Origin: Gnetum montanum
Taxonomy: Eukaryota; Streptophyta; Gnetopsida; Gnetales; Gnetaceae
Reading direction: 5' to 3'
Length of the DNA: 64,000 nt
NCBI GenBank assembly: GCA_015680685.1
Contig: MNCI01000614.1
Span: 297,449-361,448, forward strand
Shown: positions 22,600 through 35,300 of the stretch, one piece after another
How the letters are laid out: each line of letters opens with the position of its first letter
How positions within the stretch are numbered: the first letter of the stretch is position 1
Made by a program: the position numbers and the translations under genes
Notes under the pieces: generated by a model
What the model saw: only the letters and a program-made list of their open reading frames with translations
Databases searched by the model: none
What the model was told of the DNA's origin: nothing

Positions 22600-23785
22600 G
22601 CGAGAGCTCCTTCTTCAGGTCATCGAAGGCTTGTTAACACTAGGTTGTCCATTCAAAGTCAACCCCCTTTTTTAGAAGATGTTGCTTGGGGTGTAATTTG
22701 TCAGTTAGCCTAGCTATGAACCTTTGAATGAATTGTACCCTGCATTGTAAACCGCGTAACTCCTTAAGGTTTGTGGGAGGCACTAGATTGACGATGGCCT
22801 TGACTTTGTCGGGGTCCACCCGTATTCTAGCCTCTGATACTACGAACCCTAACATGTGTCCGGTCTTTACTCAGAAGACGCGCTTCTTAGGATTGAGATG
22901 TAAGTTGTGCATTTGGAAGCACTTGAGGATTACCCCTAGATCTCGTGGGTGATCAGCTACCTCCTTGGACTTAACTGCTATGTCATCTACATAATCATTT
23001 AATGTTTCTAGGATGTACTCACTGAAAATGTAGGTCATGGCTCGCTAGTAGGTTGCTCCATCATTCTTGAGCCTAATAGGGATCATGGTATAGCAGAAAG
23101 TTCCCCATGGAGTCATGAAGGTTGTTGAAAGCTAGTGCTCTGGGTTGATGCAGATTTGGTTGTATCTAGAGAAGCCATCCATGAAGGATAGCAAAGCATG
23201 ACCAGCCGTGGTGTTGATGAGTTGATCAATGCTTGGGAGTGGGAAGTTGTCTTTGATCGTTGCCTTATTCAAGTCTCAGAAGTCTATACAGATTTGTATC
23301 CTTCCTATTTTCTTCGAAACTACAATGATGTTGGACACCCACTCTGAATAGTCGACCGCGCGAATGAAACCTGCTTGGTATAACTTAGTGATTTCATCCC
23401 TCATGGCTAATGCGATTTTTGGCTTAATTCTACGAGCCTTTTACTTGAATGTCTTTACGTGTGGGTCTAGGATGATGTTATGTTGAATTAGCTGTAGATC
23501 TAGACTCGGCATGTCGCTGTACGACCATGCGAAAACATCAATGTGATCTTGCAGAGTTTTAACTATGCCTTCATGTGTTTGTGTGTCTAGGAGGGAGCTG
23601 AGTCTTAATGTCTTTACCTTCCCCTTTGACATGGTCACAGGTATCTTGACAAGAGGATCCTTGGTTACATCCTCGGCCTCTAAATCTAGGGCTTGGACTA
23701 GGTGTCTAGGCCAATCTAGGAATGCTTCTTTGGCTGCTATAGTGTTAATCGTAGTCGACCCCCAGTCGATCATGTCAGGGTTCAA
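22600..23785 (-). pseudogene. Reverse transcriptase with linker, Tat-B
   Basis: Linker from about 23785 (WPRHLVQALDLEAEDVTKDP), then SEWVSNIIVVSKK, QICIDF, DNFPLPSIDQL, YNQICINPEH, FMTPWGTFCY, NDYVDDIAV (Y-x-D-D) and the connection domain GFVVSEARIRVDPDKVKA. In-frame stops are mostly TAG. One replaces the Gln before RAMTYIF, as in Tat-A. Confidence 0.88.
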
Positions 23786-23979
23786 CTGTCTCGTGAGCTT
23801 GTCCTATGGCCTTGCTAACATTAAAGGCCTGGAAAGGGCACGATGGATTCCCATCTCTTGCTTGACCTGCCATCATAAGATGAAAGCTTGGGTAAGGATC
23901 ATCAGAGATTGTGTGAAACAAAAATTTGCAAAGCAACACCGAGATGCAACTTGCTAAGTGAGGCGATGTAAAGATTGAA

Positions 23980-24390
23980 CATTTTCTAGTTTAAGGTTGT
24001 GGCGGACCACCAAGGTGTGAGAGTGTAGAATTGCTAATGGAACATGTGACTATCGATATGCGAATGCCAAACTACTAGTTTATTGGCATCTTGAACTGCC
24101 ATATTGTAACATGCAAAATCTTGATATGCAAAAAAAAAAAGGAAATTACAAGTACAAGGAGTATCGAACTGCCAGTGTGAAAATGGAATCATGAAACCAC
24201 TAGGAAGGGTGATACTACCTATGTGGAAGAGGATAAGGCGACTTCTGGTGTAAGGATATGGTTAGTTTAATGTCATTGCAAACTGCGAACGTAACAGGTT
24301 GAAACTACTATTTTTAGGGTCTTTTCAAATCCTAAGGAGTGTAACTATGCTAGGCTCGTTAGTTTAAGGTCTTTTCGGACCCTTAATCAA
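23980..24390. repeat. Degenerate palindrome array between RT and antisense gene, Tat-B
   Basis: Four or five recognisable units remain, such as CTAGTTTAAGGTTGTGGCGG then ACC, TTAGTTTAATGTCATTGCAA, and TTAGTTTAAGGTCTTTTCGG then ACC. The rest is decayed. The position is the same as the Tat-A array at 10395-10760. Confidence 0.65.
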
Positions 24391-24569
24391 AAACAAATAT
24401 TATTATATTTTTTCTTTGTCTTTGGGAAGGCAAGTAGTTGGCTTGAAGCATGTCAAGGCTTAAATGCTAATAGTGTTATGATGTTGTGGCAAGGATGCTA
24501 CACTGCACGGCATGCTCCGCATTAATTAGAGAGAGAAAGAGGTAAGTTTCCCTATCTTGCCCTTGCGGG

Positions 24570-24577
24570 TATAAATA
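24570..24577 (+). promoter_or_regulatory. TATA box of the antisense gene, Tat-B
   Basis: TATAAATA within GCGGGTATAAATAGGGG, 150 bp before the ATG at 24720. It is the counterpart of 10921-10928 in Tat-A. Confidence 0.65.
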
Positions 24578-24719
24578 GGGGTTAAACCTAGGCGATTTTA
24601 CTATTTCCACCGTAGGAGCACAGAACCCTTAGCGGAGCATACGACGATTTCAGAGCACGAAGCAGTTGACTAGCAAGATGAATTTCTACAGTGAAGGTCA
24701 TAAATCTGCAAGGAGGGCA

Positions 24720-27700
24720 ATGGATCCTAAGACTCATTTGGTGCTTGCGAAGGTTGAGGAGGTGAAAAAGGCTCTGAGACACGTGCCACAAGTGCGCGTT
24801 CCAGCACGAGAGAGCACACCGTTGACCCAGTAAGTTTTCATGCCTCCTTCGCTCTTTTTGTTTTGCACATTTTGTTGTTTTCTACTTTGATTTTGCATCC
24901 TATTTGTTTTGCTATCTGTGTTTTCTGTGGCCACGTTGTTTTAGCCTTTGGATTGCCATGGCCTCTTTTTTGGTCATGGCCGATGTGCAAAGGTGTTGTT
25001 GTAAGGCCGCTGGGACTGCTACCACTGTGGTTGTCATGCCTGCAGGGCTGGGGCAGTTTAAGTTGTTTGGCCTTGGCATGTCGTAACGTAAAACCCTTTG
25101 GAGGATTTGGTAATGTGTGATGCAGCATCGCGACGCATGTTTTGTTTGGGCATGTCGCCAATTGTTTTACTGCTACGCTGAGCTATTTGCATGTTTTCGC
25201 TATGCGAGGCTCTGACACCTTTGCTACACTATGTATGGGTAGAGGGTTATACTATGCTATATTTATGGATAGCTAGATGCTGCTATGTTGTGTGTGTATT
25301 GTGTTCAAGTGTGATACCAACATTTGTTGATTGTATTGTGTAGGGTAGGGCCAAGGTCTAGGCTGATCGTTTTGGACCTTGGAGGGGTCTTGTGCTATGT
25401 GAGCAGACCTATGGCCAACGCTCCTCCTCCCCCGATACATGTGGGAGATCGAGTGGTTTGGTTTAGGGCAGGGGCACGAGACTTCTTGCAATTCCTTCTC
25501 AACCACTTTAGTGTGATTGTTTGGTCTTCCTTAGACAAAACGTAGGCATCCGGCATAATAGAGGCCATGCTGCTAGGGGCAAATCGGGGCATCCTGAGAT
25601 ACCTTTTCGACGAGGCAACCATGAGCAGGCAAGGAGGGGGATCCAGCCAACACTCAACAGGGTTGAGGCATTTAGCCTAGATCTGGGACATGCCGGAATA
25701 CCAGTGCTATCACCCGTACAACACATTATACCTTGCACGTCACATGGTGATGCACTTTCAGAACTCACAGGGGACCATCTATTGTGCTGGTGGGTGAGTT
25801 TTGCATCTTTTCTTTGCTTTGTTGTGTGACGCTAGCTATACTTGGCCAAATGCTAATAGTGTGTGTTTGTCACTAGGTTCTACATAGATGATGACGGGGT
25901 TCACAATCAACCAGATTTGCTGGCTATGACATAGCTAGCCCTACGGGAGTTTGCTTCTGCCAAGAGCCTACAGGTGGGCGTGATTGGTCAGTGTGGGGGA
26001 GAATACAATACTTACCCACGCATGCTCACCACTTTCTACAATCAATTTAGGATGAAGGGTTGGCTGGACAAGGAATGGAGAGAACCTTTCAAATAGATCA
26101 CGCTTGAAGCCATTTTGGTGGATGAACTCCTGCTATTCCCATTACCATATAGACTTGGTGGGTCAAAAGGCAGGCACCACATGCTCAAGTTTTTTTGTAG
26201 TCTTTGCATTCTCTACATTTTTAGGCTAAGTGTATTTTGGAAAAAATGTTGCAGGGGCAAAGAAGCCTCGTGAGGTGATGGTGGTAACCGCCAGGAGGCA
26301 AGGGACAAACATCTACTTTAAATACAGTGAAGTAGCGATGAGCTAGAGCTAGTTAGAACGAGGGGCCCTGGATTATTTGCTCGAGAAAGTTCAAAAGGTG
26401 GGGCTTATGGACCTGTTCATGGCTTCGAATCTGGACGTCTCTGCTATCGAGATGCTTTCCTTGGTCAAATCCTTCGCTAGGAAGGTGGGTCATTTTCGCA
26501 CATACGTGCGGGGCATGCGGGTGGTTATTGACATTGATGACCAGCTGTTTGCAGATTTGTTTGGCATTCCTGCCGATGGTGCCCCTGTAGTGTCGAAGGG
26601 CAAACAAGAGTTGACCCTGCAGAAGTAGCATATTGAGGAGTGGTTGAGGCTCTCCAAGGAGCAAAAAGGGTTCCCCATGGAAAAGCTTAAGGATGGCCCT
26701 GCCATGGGGATATACCCAATCTTTTGTGCCCGCGCATTCCCTCAATTGCTCACCCAAGGGAAGGTCCTGGGGCTTAAGTAGGCCTGGGTAATATGGGAAG
26801 TCATGGAGGAGGAGGCCTGTTATAACTTGGTCAAATTCCTATGTAGTGGTTTGCAGGCTGAGATTTTCGGACTCCGTGAGCAAACAGAGTACCACTCTAA
26901 CATACACTATGCCTTCTACATAGGCTATTTAAAGCACTTTGCAGAGTTCCCGGTGGTCCAGGAGGATGGAGTCTGGTCCATGCTAGAACGCGACCAGATT
27001 CCCAAGCTATGGATTCGGTAGGTCCTCTGAACTATGTAGGTCCAAGATCCTCTGGAAATGGTTGGGGAGTCATTGTCTGTAATGACTAAAGATCTAGCAG
27101 TTCGTAGCACTTGTGGCCAGGACAGTGTAGGAGAGACCCCCTTGTTATAGCTGGTAGTGTGATACAGGGTGAACATCTCATACCTAAGACTGTGCCCAAG
27201 GAGATGCGAAGGAAGAGACCTCCCCCAGCCAGGGAAAGCTCTCATGAAGAGGAGGGACAGAGACTATGGCTCAAGCTGCAGTGGATGCAACCCCCCATTG
27301 GTAAGCATCTTTTGTATAATTCTTATTTCGTTATAGTTTTCTATGCTATGCTGTGCTAGGCGGTGTGGCATAGCATAGCACTTGTTTTGAACCAGCATGT
27401 TTTTAATTAACGTAAACATGCCTTTATTGCTTAGCAGAGGAAGAAGAAGATGAAGAAGAAGGCGATGAGGAAGTGTCAGCCCTTAGGACAAGGGCGATGA
27501 ATAAAGATGTGGAGGTCCCAGTTTTAGAGGAAAGGATCCCGGTCAGGAATAATGGAGCTCCTGTCTCCAGGGCAGGGGCTCTTATCATTAGGAAGCCTCT
27601 TCCTACCAACGAAGAGGTTCCCTCCCAAAATAAAAAAGACATTGGTCTCTTGAAAGGAAAGGCACCAGTGCATGAGGAAGGGACTTGCATGGATATGGTA

Positions 27701-29116
27701 GGGCCCTCTGCTATGGCTACCATGGTTGTCTTATCTCGACAAGAAGAAATACCGTGGCTGGACACTAGTGAGTTGGGCTCTGCATGTGCCTTATTGTAGT
27801 CCACTTTGGTTGTTGCTGACATGATTAATTATGTAACAGGTGTTACTACTGACATTGCGGGACCTCCTTCGCTTCGTGCAGAGTCATGGGTCGATGTCCC
27901 TGACAAGTTTACGTTCGTGCAGGGACTTGTTGACGATATGATCATATGCCTTCAATAGGTGGACCCTCATGCAGGTAAGTATTAGCGTTAATTGTCCTTA
28001 TGTTGCTATGCTGAGGATTTCAAGTTTGTTGATTATGCTATGCTAACGCGATTACTATGCTTCGTGTGCTAAACAGCCTCTCGACTCAAGTGGGACTCGG
28101 CACAACCTATGAAAGTTGGCGCGGTGTCCACACTCTCTCCTGATGTGATCGAGGTATCTCGTCGCACGTTTGATGAGGCTTATAAGTGTGTCTTGCACTC
28201 TGCACGCTCTCTGTGGGAATGTAGACGCACCAATGAGGACTTGTGGAAATGGGTCCAAAGGGCTAAGTAGAGAGAGGTCGACCTGGATGCCGAGGTGGAG
28301 AATCTTAGGTCGAGGAATGCTTTTCTTAGAAATTGCAACCTTGACCCATTCAACTGCAAGAGGGCTATAGACGACTACGCCAAGTTTTGGACCGTTGTTT
28401 ATCAGAACATTGAATCCACCTGCGAGATAGTCGAATAGCAAAGGCAGATGGACTTGCTGACCTAGAAATGCCAATACATGAACGACATTAGTGCTAAGGT
28501 CTTCGAATGGGGGAAAATCCAGAGAGACCATAAACATATGTTCAAGCTGGAGAATGAGACCCATCGAAAACTATACAGATACATTGCTGTGGAGGCATTC
28601 ATGTACGAAGAATTCGTGAAGGCCATCGGTGCTTCTGAGGCCTATGCTAAGTTTAAAGAGTAGGTGGAGGTCACAGAATCTCCTAACTTGAGGGTGAACC
28701 TTCCTACAGGAGAGATTGCAACCACTTTCCTTTCCCTGGAACCTCTAACATGGATGACCAAGGAAAGGGAGAAGGTAGCTGCAGCGAATACTGAACCTAG
28801 AGATGGGCGTTGGATGGATATTTTGATAGAGGAGATTTTGCATCACCTTAGGCTTGGTCTAGACCAGATACCCCTTGAGACTAGCGCAGGCTCCTGTCAA
28901 GTTAGTCACTTTCATGTTATGTTATAGCTTGTGTTTATCACATTTGTTATTCTAGCTAACTACTTCATTCTTGCGGTGCATGCTCTAGATGAGGGTACAA
29001 GACCTGCGGGGAGAGGGAATGCAAGATCGGTAGAAGGAAATGCAGGAGTAGGTGATGCACAAGTAGATGAAGCGGAGGCAAACGATGAAGGCATTGCAAA
29101 CGGAAACAACCCATGA
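24720..29116 (+). pseudogene. Antisense spliced gene within Tat-B (8 exons)
   Basis: Proposed exons: 24720-24829, 25344-25793, 25877-26157, 26255-27300, 27438-27767, 27840-27974, 28077-28900, 28989-29116. Exons 1 to 4 join in one frame, which supports the splice sites. An in-frame ATG at 24678 could extend the N-terminus. Exon 1 (KTHLVLAKVEEVKKAL) matches Tat-A (LALTKVEEVKETL). Exon 2 has LIVLDLGGVLC and FLQFLLNHFSVIVWSS, like the D-x-D-containing motif I and the VWSS motif of plant FCP1/NIF-type proteins, but with Gly where the second Asp should be. Exon 4 has LFADLFGIPADG, PIFCARAFPQLL and IHYAFYIGYLKHF. Exon 5 opens with an acidic run. Exon 7 is helical (SLWECRRTNEDLW, HKHMFKLENE). The acidic tail ends GIANGNNP. 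Most stops are TAG. The gene lies between protease and RT, on the opposite strand. Function unknown. Confidence 0.8.
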
Positions 29117-29244
29117 CAGAAAATTTTTTTTTGAGAATTTTGCAACATTGCTGATAGGTGAAAAAAATGAAATGAAAAACTTCAGAAAGGAAATCGATTT
29201 TTGTGTTAACTTGTGTACTATGTAAATTTTTCATGCTTTCATAT

Positions 29245-29395
29245 GCTAGTTTTAGGCCACCTTGGGCCATTGCTAGTTTTGGGCCATCTTGAGCCGTTGC
29301 GTGACAAATTAAAGTGTCAAGCGATAATGTCGATTTTAGTTCATGAATAAAGTAATAAGGCAGCAATGCTAGTTTTAGGCCATTCTAGGCCTTAG
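29245..29395. repeat. GGCC palindrome array remnant, Tat-B
   Basis: Three units remain: CTAGTTTTAGGCCACCTTGG then GCC, CTAGTTTTGGGCCATCTTGA then GCC, and CTAGTTTTAGGCCATTCTAG then GCC. The array lies between the 3' end of the antisense gene and the protease end, as in Tat-A (15945-16235). Confidence 0.75.
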
Positions 29396-29489
29396 CATAG
29401 CATGCCGAACGGTCGACATACTAACAAGGTAAGGAAACAATGAATGTACAAGGATCGGGATCGGGCAGGAAGCCGTAGGGCGGCTACGC

Positions 29490-30220
29490 TATGCGTAGTT
29501 GCTTCTTGACCCATAGCGGGTTGATTGGAACATAAGGTTGAGGTGTTTCACCAGGGCCCCCATTCATGTCATTGTCCTTCACTTGGAAGGGCAACTCAAC
29601 CCATGCATTTTTGATTTGAGGGTCGGTTCACTGGACCGATCCTTCCATTTCATGATTAATGCATGCACGAATAGGTGCTTCGTCCTCAGAGGTTATAACT
29701 TCTGAACCTTGTTCCATGCCTACGTTGCTGATTGCTTGCATTACCACTTCGTCATCATGGATTACCACCTCTCTACCTGCATATGGTAAGTGGATTTCCT
29801 GGTGTATAGGTGAGGAGATAGCCCTGAGTTGCACTAACCATGATCTCCCAAAGATCAGGTTAAACCCAGGCATTTCTTTGACTACGATGAACGTTGTGTC
29901 TATGGGCAACTGGTCCCCTACTATGAAGTTTATGTGAATCGTGCCCTTCACTAGCACGCATGCCCCATTGAATGACCTTAGACACAATGTCATTGTTGGT
30001 TTGATCTGGTCGACTAAACCCAACTTGTCCACAATAGGGAAGGGAATGACGTTTGTGGTAGCCCCATCATCAATGTGTACCCTCTGGATCTGGCGTTGGC
30101 CGACTTGAATTATGATAAAGAGAGGCATGTAGACACTTGACCTCCTTCAGGATCCTCCTTAATGGCGTCGTTACTAAAAATTAATTGAGGTGTTGTAGAC
30201 TCCGCGGGTACAGAGGGAAG
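29490..30220 (-). pseudogene. Aspartic protease, Tat-B (gag side cut off)
   Basis: The frame shows MPLFIIIQVGQRQIQRVHID, then DGATTNVIPFPIVDKLGL with Asp-Asp-Gly at the active site, GFNLIFGRSWLVQLRAISSP, and IHQEIHLPYAGREVVIHDDE. Similarity to Tat-A ends at 30220, where the LTR of Tat-C begins. All gag sequence of Tat-B is therefore missing from this side. Confidence 0.85.
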
Positions 30221-31918
30221 TGAAACACCACAAAGATTTGGACCCTGCACTTTCAGACAAGAATCAAGCTAAGTCATGATGCTTCCCAGCATGACTGAAA
30301 CTTGCAAATTTTATAAATAGCATCAAAATGAGTTAAATAAAGCAACTAAAAGTTCCCTGAGATTCATTAGAGACTACATCAACATCTGGCAACAAGGATT
30401 GCAAATTTCAAACTTAAAACACTTAGTTTTGACTAAATATACTTCTTGCACATAGGCCTGCACGCTTAGCGTGCAGTAACTATTGAGTTCCAAAAACTTC
30501 TCCAAATAGGCCAGAATTGAAGGTCTAGACCACCCAAGACCTTCCCCAAAGTCCCCAGTAGCTCTCAGGATCTTGAAAATCATGTTTTGGGCTCCAAGTG
30601 ATGGTTTTTCATGCCTACACGCTAGCTTGCACGCCCAACGTGTACCATCATAGACAGATCAAAACAGGCATTTAGACCATGGTATTTATAGGAAATCAAC
30701 TCCTAGAGGTAGGGAAACCATCAGGCATCATCCTAGGCTCCCACAAATCAAGTTTTGACCTTGAAAAGTGGCAGTTTCATGCCTATACACTAGCCTGCAA
30801 GCCCAGCATGCAGCCTAGTATGAACCACTTTGAATAAGGATGATTGGGCATTTTAGGTAAGATTTTGACATGGAGTCAATCCTCAAGGCATGGTCAATGA
30901 ATCTACAAGTCCAAAGGCTTCAGAGACATGAATTTTTGGCATCAGAAAGGTCACTTGTAGCCTTGCATGCTCAGCATGCACGCCCGGCGTACAGCACAGT
31001 GTGCACACTAGAAACGTGCCCAAAATTGACAAGCAACATCTTCAAGACATTAGACATCTTGATCCATGCTAAAAACTAGCATCATAGGTTGAAATTTGGT
31101 CAGAAATTCTTCATGCTTGTCCACACGCTGTCCAGTGTGTGGGGCGTATACACCCAGTGTGTACAAGCTGGCATGCTGCACACTTGTAAAGCTTCATTCT
31201 TTTGCATCCGGTCGATGCTCCACATGTCACCCGATCTGAAATTCCATCATCCCACAGCCAATCATCCCATTTCAAATACGAATTTAATGCCCAAACTTGT
31301 ACAAAAACTTGGATTTTTGATTAGATCAGGGTTCGAAAATTGAAGAATTTGGGAAAAAATTTGGAGAATCCACATTGAGAACATTGAGAACACCCACTCT
31401 GAACGCTGGACTTCTACCCTACACACTGAGCATATAGCCTTCACGCTGTGCCTACAGCCCAAACCAGCAATACCATCACCCCTTCGCATCCACTGGGGCT
31501 CTTCGTCTGCCTTATGTCAGATCCACAACTGCGTCTAGACCATTGCATTGTAATTTTCATTATGCAATAATATTGCTACATTTTTTTGGCCAAGATTTGT
31601 TATGGTTCTCATTTGTTCTTGCATTTTTGGCTAAGATTTGTTATAGTTTTCGTTCGTTCTTGTTTACCGCTTATTTACATTCCTGCATGTTTGCATTCTG
31701 GTTTACATTTATTACATTGTTTACATATAACCCAGCGTATTATGCATTGGCATACGTTCGGGGAAATCCTTGTCTGATCTGCGTGCGGATCATCCAAGGT
31801 ACTTTACCTTCGTTAGTTCCAATTCACCCTCAAGTGAAGGTAGGGTCTTCTATGCTTGTTGTGGATCTTTTGGTGCCTTTTTCTTTCCAGCTGGACATCG
31901 ATGATTCCAGATAGTACA
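30221..31918 (+). mobile_element. 5' LTR of Tat-C
   Basis: The start TGAAACACC at 30221 is where similarity between Tat-B and Tat-A protease flanks stops. The end ..TAGTACA at 31918 lies 5 bp before a likely primer-binding site. It contains palindromic words of the type CACGCT and AGCGTGCA (30460-31160), a variant of the words in the Tat-A LTR. TATAAATAG on the plus strand at about 30312 is a possible core promoter. No second LTR remains for comparison, so the limits rest on the boundary logic alone. Confidence 0.6.
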
Positions 31919-31923
31919 GAAAA

Positions 31924-31940
31924 TGGTGCTAGAAGGAGGG
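31924..31940 (+). other. Probable primer-binding site, Tat-C
   Basis: TGGTGCTAGAAGGAGGG begins with TGG, as expected for pairing to a tRNA CCA end, five bases after the LTR. Gyp-E has TATGCTAGAAGGAGG in the equivalent position (52133-52147, minus). I cannot name the tRNA. Confidence 0.55.
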
Positions 31941-32353
31941 CCTCTCGTTGCTTAAATCTACTCTGATCCACTATTCAAATCTTTCAAATCTGCACCCTGT
32001 TCAGCCAGATCTACTACAATCTTAGCGTGTATACGCTGTTTGGCCTATACGCTATTTTGCTTGCTTTCCACTCTGTCTGTATGCTGCTTGTTCACCCTGT
32101 ACGCTAGTTGTTGAAGCCTGTACACTGGGATTCAGTTCATATGTTGTGTGGATAGGCTGCACGCTTCTAGACTTAGGTGTACACTGTGTAGATAGGTTGC
32201 ATGCTGCCAGACTTAGGTGTACGCTATGTAGATAGGCTACACGCTGCGGGTGTATGCTAACAAGTATACCCATTTCATATTTGGCCAAATTATCACCTAT
32301 ACAGGCTGACACTATCTACCATCTACTTTGTTACACTTACAACCTTTTCATCA
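31941..32353 (+). other. Leader between primer-binding site and gag, Tat-C
   Basis: No reading frame is supported. It holds about two and a half copies of a 40-bp repeat at 32150-32250 (AGATAGGCTGCACGCT..) and further TACACGCTG and CACTGTG words like those of the LTR. Confidence 0.6.
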
Positions 32354-35300
32354 TGAATACCGCTAACACCAATGTTTCAACTAAGTCCACTCCAGACATC
32401 ATTGGCCCCACGACAATGCCGATACCCATCGTGAAATCCATAGGGGCCCACGATGAGGTCAACCCCTAGGGGGGACCTTGCCAATCTCTCAGAATACAAG
32501 GGAAGAATCCATCATTCAACGTCATAACACAAGAACAGTACAATTTTATATGTATAAAGATCCAAGCTAGCTTGGCAATAGATCAAACTGAACAGGAGGC
32601 TAAGAAATAGTATGAACTTGTCAATAAGGGAGGACATGAGTTCATCCCCTCCCCATATGACATCATCCCTCTCCCAGAGCACTACTCTGAGCTCATCTCA
32701 TAGCTCCTCCTATCAAGGAGTCAGATGCTAGACCAATCCATGCCGAATCCTCAATTAGAAGAGGAGGATGACTTTGTGGCTCAGTCCGAACATGAGGATT
32801 CGTACCATACTCTCAGTCCACATACTTACACAAACCCGCTATTCCACCCTTTCTTAGGGGAGACTATGTCCCTTCATTCATTTAAAACCACTCAACCACA
32901 TGTGCCTCAACAGGAAGCATCCACTCTTATTCCTACTCTCCCCATGACCGATACCCGATTCAATATATCCATCCCAACTATTCCTCCAGTCACTACGTTA
33001 CCTCCCCTCTTACAAGTACAACCCCAACAACACCCCCCTCAAAATAATGTAGGAGTGACCTTCCCACCCCAAGTGATTGGGATGCCGTCTGTCATACCCG
33101 CTTCTACATCCACTCACTATATACCACGAATTCAAACCCAAGGGGCACCTTCACCACTTCAACTCAACAAGTCCAGGGTGTTCCTTCACAAATCATGATT
33201 GGACAGTGGGCCATGACTAGCATGCAAGCACATCGACCCCCTCATTACAACATACCGCCTCCTACAATTCCACCCATGAACATCCCTCAAGTACCACAGC
33301 AACAACAACAACAACCCTTTCCTTATAGTATGCCACCCTTAATAGCACCTACCATGAATATTCCTCAAGTGCAACCTCCGACCACTTAACTCTCCTCTTT
33401 CCCGCACACCGTACAACAATCTAACTTTCATACTGCACAACATAATCCACCTGCCATGTCACTTGGTGCCCAGGATTGGGACGAAGCTAAAAAGTTGATG
33501 TAAGAACTCACTAATGAGGTAAAACGCCTCAAAAAAGTGAACAACAAAGAGCTTAAAGTATTATACTTTCACCAAGATGATCCTATTAGCTCTTCAGTAC
33601 CACCGCTAACCCTGCCCAAAGGAGTTTCTTTGCCTCAACTAACCAAATACAATGGGGAAGGGGACCCCAACGCCCATTTGGTCACGTTTAGACTAGAATG
33701 TTTACTACTTCAGGCATGGCCCCATGCAATCTTATGTGTTTTCACCATGTCCCTCACTGGGAGAGCTTTAGACTGGTACCGAGCCTTGCCTCGTAACTCC
33801 ATATCCTCTTTGAAGGATCTCCTACACCAGTTCGTTACCAAGTTTAAATAGAACCTAAAACCTGAAGCAACCCTGGACAGTCTGATACAAGTAAAACAAG
33901 CACCGCTTGAACCTATACAAAAATTTATTCAGAGATGGAGTGCTGTGCTAAATGAACTTCATGAACCAATCCCTAAAACATACTTACTCACCATCCTAAA
34001 GGGAGCTGTAAATGATTTCGTGAAATCTAAACTGTACTATTTGAATGCGTGCACTCTAAGCCAAGCTTTCATGCAAATAAAGAACATAGAAGAGGCAGCC
34101 CAAAATAGCCATGACCTTGCTTACTTAGCCTTTAAAAATCAACACACTAAAAAAGACAAAGAAAAGGCTAAGGCAACAGTAGCAGTAGTAGCAGAAACTC
34201 AATAGACAAGTATGAGACAACAAGGCAAACCACCCACCGCCCCTACTGGCTATACTAGCCCTGCCCCTTGCTACTACACCTGGACCATCCACATCACAAA
34301 ATGCTACACAGAGTCATGTAAGAAATTTTGAGAGGAGAAACCCCTCTCAATACACACCATTGCCCATGAAACCTTCATAATTATTTGACCAACTCTTGAG
34401 GGCTGGGCTAATGAAACATAAACAATTGTCCCTCGCGAAAATTCAAAGACATGATTGATTCTGTGAATTGGTTGAGAACCCAAACTTGGTGACACCGGAT
34501 GTGCCCACAGTTCCAAGAGGCTTTAGACTAGACCATTTTTGTGAGTACCACCAGTGTAATGGGCATGGCACTGATTATTATTTCACCTTGAAACAAGATA
34601 TTCAACGAATGATTGATGGAGGTGAAATCACTTTTGATGAGGCCAACCCGGTCAAACCACAAAACCAGTCCATGGGCATATATAAAGATCCCCTAAACAC
34701 TAAAGAAGCACCATATACAATTAACACCATCGATGTAGATAATAGCTATGAAACACCAAAGAACCCCTTCGTAGTTCGTGTTTCCCCTATGGCACTAACA
34801 TCACCTCAACCTTCATATCTCTCACACGATCCTCCTACCCAACAAACACCATTGGCCATCTGAGTACCTCCCGTGGTGGCAACAACACAGATACCACCCC
34901 AAACCAAACCATTTATTGTTCATATGCCCCATGCTGATACAACTACTAGTGTGACACCATCAAACTAGCCCACTCCCTTCGTGGTCCAGGTGCCACTGAC
35001 AGTTGTTATGACAGAGGCACCAACTGCAAATCGTCCAACCCCGTTTGTCGTCAAGGTGCCTAGATAGCCTGATACTCCTCAGACACAAGCCTGTCCTGCC
35101 CTATTCATCGTTTGAGTCTTGAAATAATCCCATACTCTGATCCCAAATGTTCCCACACAACCCACACGAGAACGCCTGGTAGATAGGCTCACCAGGGAAT
35201 GTTTGGAGAAGGAACATTCAGTGAAGGAATGCCAATGCCTCACACTGGGGCCCCCGAAACCAACTCCATTAAGCACAATACCTATGGTTCCCTTTGACAA

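Noticed and set aside
30683-30692. TATTTATAGG in the Tat-C LTR as a TATA box
   Set aside because: It reads as TATAAATA only on the minus strand, opposite to Tat-C transcription; the plus-strand TATAAATAG near 30312 fits better.
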